Source: CP2-2F sp034436235 (GTDB taxonomy: Bacteria > Chloroflexota > Anaerolineae > Aggregatilineales > UBA2796). Taken from it: DNA of 7,263 nucleotides. How positions within the stretch are numbered: position 1 is the first letter of the stretch; the number at the start of each line of letters is the position of its first letter. The DNA lies in NCBI GenBank assembly GCA_034436235.1, contig DAOTWB010000090.1:1-7263 (forward strand), written 5' to 3'. Under the pieces are notes generated by a model that was not told where the DNA came from, ran no database searches, and saw only the letters and a program-made list of their open reading frames with translations. A program made the position numbers and the translations under genes. Below are positions 1 through 5,332 of the stretch, one piece after another.

Positions 1-292
1 TCAGCTCTGGATCGCTGCCGTACAGTTGCACGGCGAACGGAAACTCATCGGGCGACCAATCCAGCATGTCGAACGTCTTGCGACTCTTGTAGTGAATGGC
101 TTGGCTGCTCAGCAGCTCCGTGCAGACCAAGCCGCAGTCGCCTGTTTGACGGCACAACGCGCGCAGCGCGTAGCTGGTCTGCCCTGCCATCGGCGCCAGC
201 GTGAGCGGCGTCTCGATCCGAATGTCGCCGATCTTGAATGGCGCGAAGGCGATTGGCGCAGCGACGCGCGTCGTGTCGGTCGCGAGCATCAT
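1..292 (-). CDS. dus: tRNA-dihydrouridine synthase, N-terminal part (3' end outside window)
   Basis: This gene encodes an FMN-dependent enzyme that reduces uridine to dihydrouridine in the D-loop of tRNA, in the cytoplasm. Only the first 97 residues are in the window. They begin MMLATDTTRV and contain the family hallmarks: a first beta strand with LTLAPMAGQT (FMN-binding PMAG, residues about 33-42), then VCTELLSSQAI, the SRKTFDML segment, and the strand AVQLYGSDPE near the window edge. The layout fits the DusB/NifR3-like branch of the Dus family (PF01207). The catalytic cysteine lies further on and is not visible. I chose the ATG at 292; a second ATG follows immediately at 289. The start lies 9 bases after the stop of the upstream methyltransferase-like gene, and those bases (GAGGTCAGG) serve as a Shine-Dalgarno site, so it is the fourth visible gene of the minus-strand operon. 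The family is secure; the exact Dus subtype is not. Confidence 0.9.
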   Translation of the reverse strand, partial: MMLATDTTRVAAPIAFAPFKIGDIRIETPLTLAPMAGQTSYALRALCRQTGDCGLVCTELLSSQAIHYKSRKTFDMLDWSPDEFPFAVQLYGSDPEL

Positions 293-301
293 CCTGACCT
301 C
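293..301 (-). promoter_or_regulatory. Ribosome binding site of the dihydrouridine synthase gene
   Basis: The whole 9-base gap between the stop of the methyltransferase-like gene (TGA, 304-302) and the ATG at 292 reads GAGGTCAGG on the minus strand. It offers GAGG about 5 bases from the start. This supports the ATG at 292 and suggests translational coupling to the upstream gene. Confidence 0.5.
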
Positions 302-790
302 TCAATAGATGAACGGCAGCAGTTTTTTGACGCGACGGCGATAGGCGGCGTATTCAGGATACTGTGCTTGCAGCCAACGCTCTTCCTGCGCCGCTTTGCG
401 GTCGAAGAAAATCAGCAGGGCTGCGCTGATGATGAGCGCCGCGCCGCTCGTCTGCCACAGCGACCAGCCGAGCGCGCACAGGATCACGCCGCAATACATC
501 GGATGCCGCACGAAGCGATAGATGCCGCGTTCGGTCATGTAGCCGTCCGCTTTCGGCTTCGGGAAGATGGTCAAGTTGCGTCCTAAGTAGCGCGCCGCCA
601 GCGCGACGATCAACACGCCTAGCGCGCCAATGCCGAGTCCGAGCGGACGCGCCACATTCGCCGCCGCTGCCGACCAGCGCTCAGGTGCGATGGCAGGCGC
701 GAAGAGCAACGCGCTCAGCAAGATCAGTTGCACGACGACCCAGCGCTCGCCGCGCGATTCAGGTTGCTTCATGCGAGGCGCTTCGCTCAC
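302..790 (-). CDS. Isoprenylcysteine carboxyl methyltransferase (ICMT/PEMT)-like integral membrane methyltransferase
   Basis: This 162-residue membrane protein has about three to five hydrophobic segments: residues 17-33, 48-66, and a long stretch over 98-128. The signature of the ICMT/phospholipid methyltransferase fold is clear: ERGIYRFVRHPMYCGVILCA at residues 87-106, where RHPMY is the conserved SAM-binding entry, followed by FFDRKAAQEERWL with the Glu-Glu pair at 136-137 and the terminal QYPEYAAYRRRVKKLLPFIY. SAM-dependent methyl transfer to a lipid or lipidated substrate is the family's activity. Bacteria generally lack prenylated CAAX proteins, so the substrate here is unknown. The start is a GTG at 790 that overlaps the stop of the upstream gene in a GTGA tetranucleotide (790-787), a classic coupling arrangement. 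An ATG at 772 (residue 7) is an alternative. No strong Shine-Dalgarno is visible before either start. Confidence 0.87.
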   Translation of the reverse strand: MSEAPRMKQPESRGERWVVVQLILLSALLFAPAIAPERWSAAAANVARPLGLGIGALGVLIVALAARYLGRNLTIFPKPKADGYMTERGIYRFVRHPMYCGVILCALGWSLWQTSGAALIISAALLIFFDRKAAQEERWLQAQYPEYAAYRRRVKKLLPFIY

Positions 791-1242
791 TCATCGGCGA
801 CAGGACGAATGCCTTTGTAGACGGTTGGGCTGGAGAGCGTGCGCAGGATCAGCTGCGGACTGCGCCTCGGCAGATAGCGGCTCAGCTCTTCAGCCGAGAG
901 CGGCTTGTTGCCGTTCGCCAAAAAAACGCGGAAGACGGCGTCCACCAGCGGCGTGTGTTCGCTCAAGAAGTTCGGATCGTTTGCCGCTTGCGCAATGGCA
1001 TGCTGCAGCGCGTCAAGGCGGCGCACTTCAGCTGTCTCAGGGTCAATCCAATCGATCAGCTCTTGCGGCGCGTTGCCTTCAAATTGAGCGCGCTTCTCAG
1101 GCGGCAAGTGGCTGATCAGATACGCCTTCAAATCGCGATTTTCGCGCCGCCACCAGTCGTAATCAATGTGAAATTTCGTCTCAAGCGTCGGCTTCAGACG
1201 GCTGCTCGGCGGACGTGGAACGCTGGTCAAAGTGAGCCTCAT
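787..1242 (-). CDS. Conserved protein of unknown function with a C-terminal winged-helix-like segment
   Basis: I do not recognise a named family for this 151-residue soluble protein, though it resembles uncharacterised proteins I associate with Chloroflexota. It has no signal peptide or membrane segment. Visible blocks are an N-terminal aromatic motif HIDYDWWRRENRDLKAYL (residues 25-42), a middle WIDPETAEVRRLDALQHAI (65-83), and a C-terminal part (about 99-147). That last part pairs a helix VDAVFRVFLANGNKPLSAEEL with a second helix and a short beta-like end, TVYKGIRPV. This pattern, a helix then PLS-x-EEL then a helix ending before a hairpin, resembles a winged helix, so nucleic-acid binding or protein contact is plausible but unproven. 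The ATG at 1242 is 8 bases after the stop of the 529-residue gene and has only a poor A-rich Shine-Dalgarno, so it probably relies on coupled translation. Its stop overlaps the next start (GTGA). Confidence 0.82.
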   Translation of the reverse strand: MRLTLTSVPRPPSSRLKPTLETKFHIDYDWWRRENRDLKAYLISHLPPEKRAQFEGNAPQELIDWIDPETAEVRRLDALQHAIAQAANDPNFLSEHTPLVDAVFRVFLANGNKPLSAEELSRYLPRRSPQLILRTLSSPTVYKGIRPVADE

Positions 1243-1250
1243 TTCTTAAA

Positions 1251-2840
1251 TTAAGTCTGTGTACTATTACTCGCCATGCGCCAATAGCCATTGCCGACCG
1301 CCTCGAACTCTGGGCGCGCGAGCAGCGTGGCGAAGATCGGCGCCGGCGGACAGCGGCGCATGATGTTCACGGCACTGTATAACGTCTTGGCGTGGACAGT
1401 TTGCTGCGGCATCAAACGCGCCAGCTCAGGCAGCAGATCGCTCAGGATGTCGCTGAGCGAGCGCCTACGGTTGCGCGTCGCCGCCCAGACTTCATCCACG
1501 CCGTCAATATCCTCAGCGCCTAAGATCATCAGCTCGTCATATTCAGCGCTAATCGAGCGCTTGAAGTTCTCGAAGCGCAACCTGCCGCCGCTGGGAATGG
1601 CGAGACGGATGTACTCAGTGCGCGGACGGTGCGCTTTGAAATCTAGCACGAATTGCGAAGGATGCTCAGTGGCGCGGAAGGTCAGGTGCGCGCCGATGGG
1701 CAGCTTGTAACGCCGATAGAAGTCGTTCAAGCCGCACAAGTAGCGTCCCTCGCGCACCACCCAGGCGTTGAACGGCTCGTTGGTCTGCCCGTCAATCAGC
1801 ATGATGAGCAGGCGCTGCGCTTCAGTGGCAGGCGGCAACATCGCTTCAAGGTGAGCGTTCATCGGCAGCGTTCCCATGCGCCGATGTGGGTAGATCAGGC
1901 GGATATGCACCTCGCGCGGCAGCTTGGCGAGCGGCGGCAGCTCAGAGAATTCATCCGCCAGCTCTATTTCCAATTGGCGCAGCTCAGGCGTGAGCAGGCG
2001 TTCATCATAGGCGATCGGCTGATATTCAAGGCGCGGCGGAATTTGCAGCACCTCGGGCGGCTCAAGGCGGCGCAAGAACCAACGCACGTCGCCATCCGCG
2101 CCAACGTTATCGAAGCGCTCGTCTTGGCTGAGCGCCACGTTCAGCGAGAACGTGCGCAGCGGCAAGGGCAGCTCAGGTGCAAAGTCCAGATCGGGCAGCA
2201 GCTCTTCAGCGGTCGCCGGACCGCCTTCGCGCAAGTCCAGCACAGCCTCAGCCAAGTGCAGATGTGCCACGCTCGCCTGCGCCAACAGGCTGCGCACAAA
2301 CCAGAAGCCGCCCATGAAGATCGCGTCAGGCTCATCCACAAGGCGCACTTCAAGCGCCTCGATGATCGACTCGCCGTATTGTTCGAAGATCGCCTCAGGG
2401 CTGGGCTGCACAGCGTTGAACAGCGCGTTCAAATCGTGGCTGACGTCGTTGAGCGGATGCGGCACACGCAGGTCGGCGGCGAACTCGCGGCGCTTCTCGC
2501 CAAAGGCGACTTCGATCACGTTGAATTCACCATAATCAGGATTGTAGCCTTGCCGCACGCCGATCACTTTGCCGCTGGCGAAGTTGAGCGCAGGGAAGAT
2601 CAGCTCCTGCCCGACTTCATAGTGCTGAGCGGGCTGAAACAACGTGACGTTCGCCAGCTGCTTGCGGAATCTGTCCTGCTCAGCGGCAAGGCGCTGCTTG
2701 ATGAAAAAAAGCGCCACTTCGCGCGCCGTGAGCGGCTGCTCAGTCTCCAGAAAATGGGCGAAGAGCGCCTCGATATCCGCCCGTGTGATCTTCAAGTTGG
2801 TCGTCCAATAGGCGGCAGTTTGGATTTGCAGTTGCAGCAC
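1251..2840 (-). CDS. Large conserved protein of unknown function with winged-helix-like ends
   Basis: This 529-residue cytoplasmic protein has no membrane segments and no named family that I recognise; I associate similar proteins with Chloroflexota. An N-terminal helical part (16-62) carries EQPLTAREVALFFIKQRL. It is followed by a beta-rich stretch with VGQELIFPALNFASGKVIGV and a Gly/Tyr-rich turn (76-113) that could be a small barrel. Residues 130-345 are acidic and Pro/Leu-rich. Residues 346-401 contain NEPFNAWVVREGRYLCGLND followed by a Leu/Gly turn, which loosely recalls B3-type DNA-binding folds. Residues 460-522 (VHAKTLYSAVNIMRRCPPAP, then EFEAVGNGYWRM) look like a HARE-type winged helix of the kind seen in RNA polymerase delta. 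These fold assignments are by eye and tentative. The GTG start at 2840 is fixed by a GGAGG 9 bases upstream and a good promoter at 2899-2927. It is the first gene of the minus-strand operon, so it may have a transcription-linked role. Confidence 0.85.
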   Translation of the reverse strand: MLQLQIQTAAYWTTNLKITRADIEALFAHFLETEQPLTAREVALFFIKQRLAAEQDRFRKQLANVTLFQPAQHYEVGQELIFPALNFASGKVIGVRQGYNPDYGEFNVIEVAFGEKRREFAADLRVPHPLNDVSHDLNALFNAVQPSPEAIFEQYGESIIEALEVRLVDEPDAIFMGGFWFVRSLLAQASVAHLHLAEAVLDLREGGPATAEELLPDLDFAPELPLPLRTFSLNVALSQDERFDNVGADGDVRWFLRRLEPPEVLQIPPRLEYQPIAYDERLLTPELRQLEIELADEFSELPPLAKLPREVHIRLIYPHRRMGTLPMNAHLEAMLPPATEAQRLLIMLIDGQTNEPFNAWVVREGRYLCGLNDFYRRYKLPIGAHLTFRATEHPSQFVLDFKAHRPRTEYIRLAIPSGGRLRFENFKRSISAEYDELMILGAEDIDGVDEVWAATRNRRRSLSDILSDLLPELARLMPQQTVHAKTLYSAVNIMRRCPPAPIFATLLARPEFEAVGNGYWRMASNSTQT

Positions 2841-2849
2841 GCGATCAAG

Positions 2850-2854
2850 CCTCC
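2850..2854 (-). promoter_or_regulatory. Strong Shine-Dalgarno (GGAGG) fixing the GTG start at 2840
   Basis: GGAGG on the minus strand lies 9 bases before the GTG at 2840. It is the best ribosome binding site in the left block and the main reason for choosing this non-ATG start. Confidence 0.7.
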
Positions 2855-2898
2855 AGCGTGACCGTCGGCGAAGCAGGTCTCGCTCGACTTCGCCCTAA

Positions 2899-2927
2899 AT
2901 TATAGTTTGCACAAGCACGCGATGCAA
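2899..2927 (-). promoter_or_regulatory. Sigma-70-type promoter of the minus-strand four-gene operon
   Basis: On the minus strand a consensus -10 box TATAAT (2904-2899) is preceded, after exactly 17 bases, by TTGCAT (2927-2922), which keeps the TTG core of the -35 box. Transcription would begin near 2892, leaving a leader of about 50 bases that includes the GGAGG site. The promoter sits just downstream of the tRNA terminator, so the operon is insulated from tRNA transcription. Confidence 0.65.
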
Positions 2928-2955
2928 AAGGCATTCCGCACGATGGACACAAGAA

Positions 2956-2980
2956 CAGGTAGGCACACTTTGCCTACCTG
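2956..2980 (-). terminator. Rho-independent terminator of the tRNA-Pro gene
   Basis: A perfect 10-bp inverted repeat (CAGGTAGGCA and TGCCTACCTG) encloses a 5-base loop. On the minus strand it starts 9 bases after the tRNA 3' end and is followed by TTCTTGT, a short T-rich run. On the plus strand no T run follows, so it acts for minus-strand transcription. Confidence 0.85.
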
Positions 2981-2989
2981 CGCCGAAAG

Positions 2990-3063
<74 letters not shown>

Positions 3064-3075
3064 CTTTGCGCACTG

Positions 3076-3104
3076 AGTATAGCACAGCGCTGCACAGCGC
3101 ACAA
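3076..3104 (-). promoter_or_regulatory. Promoter of the tRNA-Pro gene
   Basis: On the minus strand TATACT (3081-3076) follows TTGTGC (3104-3099) by 17 bases. The -10 box matches consensus at five of six positions. Transcription would start near 3069, about 6 bases before the mature tRNA 5' end, a typical short leader. The spacer contains a tandem direct repeat of CACAGCGC (3083-3090 and 3093-3100). No terminator is visible after the upstream TPR gene, so some read-through into the tRNA is possible. Confidence 0.55.
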
Positions 3105-3113
3105 GAGCGAACT

Positions 3114-4100
3114 TCACGCCTCAGGCATGGGCAGACCGAGCGTCTTGTAGCGCCGCTCCGCCTCGAAGAGATAGCCCGAGCCGCGCGCGCGCATGGTCAT
3201 GCGCTGCGAGTAGCGCTTCAGGTGCAAGCCGATAGCGAGATAAGCCTGCGCCACGTGCAAGCAACGCGCGCGCTCGCGCGCTGCCAAGGCGCGCTCAAAA
3301 GCATCTTGCGCGGCAGCCTGCTGGCTGCGATCAGGCTCTAGCGCTTTGCCCAGCGTGACGTACAACGCGGTCAGCAGGCGCACATCGCCGCCATTGTTCA
3401 CCGCGTTCAGCGCGTTATGGCAGTGCCTAGCAGCTAAACGCGGCGTGCCTTCCGCCAAGGCTGTTCGTGCGCGCAGCCAGTGATATTCAGGCGCAAGCCA
3501 CTTCAGGTTGCGCTCTGCGATCAAGCCTTCCGCCTGCTTCAAGAAGTCGGCAGCGCGGCGCGGCTCGCCTGCGCCGAGCGCGCTGTGCGCTTGTGTCAGC
3601 AGGCTCTCAGCGTAGGCGTGCCACAGATTATTAGCGCGGAAGAAGCTGCTCGCCTGCGCTGCTGCGCGCTGCGCCGCCGCAAAATTGCCCAAATCCAAGT
3701 GATATTCGCGCGCCATCAAGTGTTGCTGCCACGCTAAGCCGAATTCATCGTTTTGCCGTCTGAAGAGCGACTCGACTTGCGTGAATAGCGCGTGCGCCGC
3801 CGCATACTGACCGATGTAACACAAGGCGGCGCTCTGCAGGCTCAACAGATAGCCTATCGAGTCGGTCAGGTCATTCTGTTGCGCCAAGTGAAGCGCTTGT
3901 TGCAGGCTTGCCAGCGCATCTTCAGACTCGCCGAGCGCCCAGTGCAGCCCTGCCAGCTCGCAATGGCGCTCAAAGGCGGTGTCATCCTTCGAGTCGGCGC
4001 TCAGCGCGGCGCGGCGCGTCTCAAGCTCGGCAGGATCAGCCGCAGGCTGAAAAGGTATGGTCAAATCGGTCACAAGCGGCATAAAAACTGCGTTCTCCAC
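3114..4100 (-). CDS. TPR-type helical repeat protein of unknown function
   Basis: This 328-residue, alanine-rich, soluble protein is built of about six or seven helix-turn-helix units of roughly 35-40 residues. Examples are residues 43-76 (CELAGLHWALGESEDALASL), 80-115 (SLQSAALCYIGQYAAAHALF), 118-155 (AREYHLDLGNFAAAQRAAAQ), 159-195 (LLTQAHSALGAGEPRRAADF), 202-233 and 240-275. The spacing of small residues, with Gly or Ala before the second helix and Ala in the A-x-x-x-F/Y/L pattern, is that of tetratricopeptide repeats, so it probably acts as a protein-interaction scaffold. It has no enzyme domain, no DNA-binding domain, no signal peptide and no membrane segment. It resembles the TPR part of MalT-like or SARP-like regulators without their other domains. 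The start may be the GTG at 4100 or, more conservatively, the ATG at 4082 (residue 7), which has GGAG 12 bases upstream. It is transcribed divergently from the threonine aldolase gene and precedes the tRNA-Pro gene. Confidence 0.85.
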   Translation of the reverse strand: MENAVFMPLVTDLTIPFQPAADPAELETRRAALSADSKDDTAFERHCELAGLHWALGESEDALASLQQALHLAQQNDLTDSIGYLLSLQSAALCYIGQYAAAHALFTQVESLFRRQNDEFGLAWQQHLMAREYHLDLGNFAAAQRAAAQASSFFRANNLWHAYAESLLTQAHSALGAGEPRRAADFLKQAEGLIAERNLKWLAPEYHWLRARTALAEGTPRLAARHCHNALNAVNNGGDVRLLTALYVTLGKALEPDRSQQAAAQDAFERALAARERARCLHVAQAYLAIGLHLKRYSQRMTMRARGSGYLFEAERRYKTLGLPMPEA

Positions 4101-4134
4101 TGTTCAGAGCGCATCAGCTCAAGCGTTGCGCTGC

Positions 4135-4168
4135 AATTGTCAAAATTCGCAAGCAAATCAAGACAATT
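4135..4168. repeat. 7-bp inverted repeat in the divergent intergenic region
   Basis: AATTGTC (4135-4141) and its exact complement GACAATT (4162-4168) are separated by 20 bases inside the most AT-rich stretch of the window. The arm centres are 27 bases apart, about two and a half helical turns. The left arm overlaps a TTGACA on the minus strand (4143-4138) that could be a -35 box for the TPR gene, although no good -10 box follows at 16-18 bases. It is a possible operator or divergent promoter element; function is unproven. Confidence 0.35.
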
Positions 4169-4234
4169 TATGATTGAAAGCATGACCGCGAATCGAAGCG
4201 CTGTCAAGGCGATGGCGCTCAGGCGCTGTGCGCG

Positions 4235-4243
4235 TGTTATAAT
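4235..4243 (+). promoter_or_regulatory. Extended -10 promoter of the threonine aldolase / PBP operon
   Basis: TGTTATAAT is a consensus -10 box (4238-4243) with the TG extension one base upstream, which can compensate for a weak -35 box. No convincing -35 box is seen 16-18 bases upstream. Transcription would start near 4250, giving a leader of about 30 bases that contains GAGAGG (4263-4268), the likely ribosome binding site, 11 bases before the ATG at 4280. Confidence 0.6.
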
Positions 4244-4279
4244 GAGCTGCCAGATAAGCACAGAGAGGCGTTTTTTGGC

Positions 4280-5323
4280 ATGGACACCATTGATCTGCGC
4301 TCGGATACCGTTACGCATCCTACCTCTGCCATGCGCGCCGCCATGGCAGCCGCGCCCGTCGGCGACGATGTCTACGACGAAGACCCGACCGTCCACGCGC
4401 TGCAGGATTACGCGGCTGAGCTGCTGGAGAAAGAAGCGGCGCTCTTCCTGCCCACAGCTACGATGGGCAACCTGACCGCCGTGTTGACGCATTGCGCGCG
4501 CGGCGATGAGATCATCCTCTCGCACAAGGCGCATATTTTTGAGTACGAGCAAGGCGGCGCCTCGGCGCTGGGCGGCGTGAGCTACCGTACCTTGCCCGTC
4601 AACTTCGATGGTACGCTCGATTTGGCTGCTATTCAAGCGGCTATCCGTCCCGATGATGTCCATTTCACGCGCACGCGCCTGATCTGCCTTGAGAACACCG
4701 TGAATGGCTGCGGCGGCACGCCGATCACTGCTGAATATACCGATGCTGTTGGCACTTTGGCGCGCCAGCACGCGCTCAAGCTGCACATTGACGGCGCACG
4801 GCTCTTCAACGCGGCAGCGGCGCTCAGCATGCCGCCGGCAAGGCTGGTGCGCGCCGCTGACTCAGTGCAGCTGTGCTTGAGCAAAGGCTTGTGTGCGCCG
4901 TTAGGTGCGTTGTTGGTCGGCAGCAAGGAGTTTATCACACAGGCGCGGCGCGTGCGAAAAGTGTTAGGCGGCGGTATGCGGCAAGTAGGTGTGGTCGCGG
5001 CGGCAGGTTTGGTGGCGTTGCAGCACATGCGCGAGCGCTTGATCGAAGATCACTACACAGCGCAGCTGCTCGCCGATGGCTTGGCGCAGATCGAAGGCGT
5101 GCAGGTTGAGCCTGTTCACATCCGCACGAACATGGTCTTCTTCCACCTGCCGCCGAACGTGGACTCAGCCGCTTTTGTGGCGGAACTCAGGGCGCGCAAC
5201 GTGATTTTGCGCGGCAGCTCGCCCTTCCGCTTGGTCACGCACTACTACATCACGCCTGAGCGCGCCCGCTACGCGCTGAGCGCCATGCGCGAAGTGCTGG
5301 CGGCGTTGCGCGTGGCAGCCTGA
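4280..5323 (+). CDS. ltaE: Low-specificity L-threonine aldolase
   Basis: This is a PLP-dependent fold-type I enzyme that cleaves L-threonine and allo-threonine to glycine and acetaldehyde in the cytoplasm, feeding glycine and one-carbon metabolism. Its 347 residues are the usual length and the gene is intact. Motifs run in order: N-terminal IDLRSDTVTHPT (4-15), the signature GDDVYDEDPTV (28-38), the phosphate-binding PTATMGNLTA (58-67), AHIFEYEQGGA (84-94) with His85 as the likely ring-stacking residue, LENTVNGCGGT (137-147), HIDGARLFNAA (169-179) with Asp171 pairing to the PLP nitrogen and Arg174, and CLSKGLCAPLG (199-209) with Lys202 as the Schiff-base lysine. The C-terminal FRLVTHYYIT (331-340) is also typical. 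The ATG at 4280 is at the family's normal N-terminus. It is the first gene of a plus-strand operon with a class A penicillin-binding protein, an association I cannot explain beyond shared transcription. Confidence 0.96.
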   Translation: MDTIDLRSDTVTHPTSAMRAAMAAAPVGDDVYDEDPTVHALQDYAAELLEKEAALFLPTATMGNLTAVLTHCARGDEIILSHKAHIFEYEQGGASALGGVSYRTLPVNFDGTLDLAAIQAAIRPDDVHFTRTRLICLENTVNGCGGTPITAEYTDAVGTLARQHALKLHIDGARLFNAAAALSMPPARLVRAADSVQLCLSKGLCAPLGALLVGSKEFITQARRVRKVLGGGMRQVGVVAAAGLVALQHMRERLIEDHYTAQLLADGLAQIEGVQVEPVHIRTNMVFFHLPPNVDSAAFVAELRARNVILRGSSPFRLVTHYYITPERARYALSAMREVLAALRVAA

Positions 5324-5325
5324 GG
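5321..5325 (+). promoter_or_regulatory. Ribosome binding site of the PBP gene, overlapping the ltaE stop codon
   Basis: TGAGG contains both the aldolase stop codon (TGA, 5321-5323) and the GAGG Shine-Dalgarno core (5322-5325). It lies 7 bases before the ATG at 5333. This supports that start and suggests that ribosomes finishing ltaE help initiate the PBP. Confidence 0.65.
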
Positions 5326-5332
5326 CGCGGCA

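Noticed and set aside
45..305. An 86-codon minus-strand frame beginning with TTG at 305
   Set aside because: It is out of frame with the dihydrouridine synthase, whose frame stays open to the window edge and shows PMAG and GSDP motifs. The 86-codon product is low-complexity Arg/Ala/Asp.
1653..2861. A 402-codon open reading frame on the plus strand, opposite the 529-residue gene
   Set aside because: Its translation is rich in Arg, Gln, His and Leu with no domain pattern. It is an antisense shadow of the minus-strand gene, which has a promoter, a GGAGG site and a coherent protein.
3087..3100. GCGCTGCACAGCGC hairpin after the TPR gene as a terminator
   Set aside because: The 6-bp stem leaves only a two-base loop and no T run follows on the minus strand. 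It falls inside the tRNA promoter spacer, so it is not called a terminator.
4146..4174. A second plus-strand promoter candidate, TTCGCA then TATGAT with 17-base spacing
   Set aside because: It has an acceptable box pattern, but it lies in AT-rich DNA and the extended -10 at 4235-4243 is closer to the gene and a better match. I could not separate it from chance.
3792..4475. A 227-codon plus-strand frame across the TPR gene, the intergenic region and ltaE
   Set aside because: It overlaps two well-supported genes in other frames, and its product is Arg/Ser/Cys-rich without domain structure.
4070..4786. A 238-codon minus-strand frame spanning the intergenic region and the start of ltaE
   Set aside because: It lies opposite a secure threonine aldolase and across its promoter, and the translation has no recognisable features.
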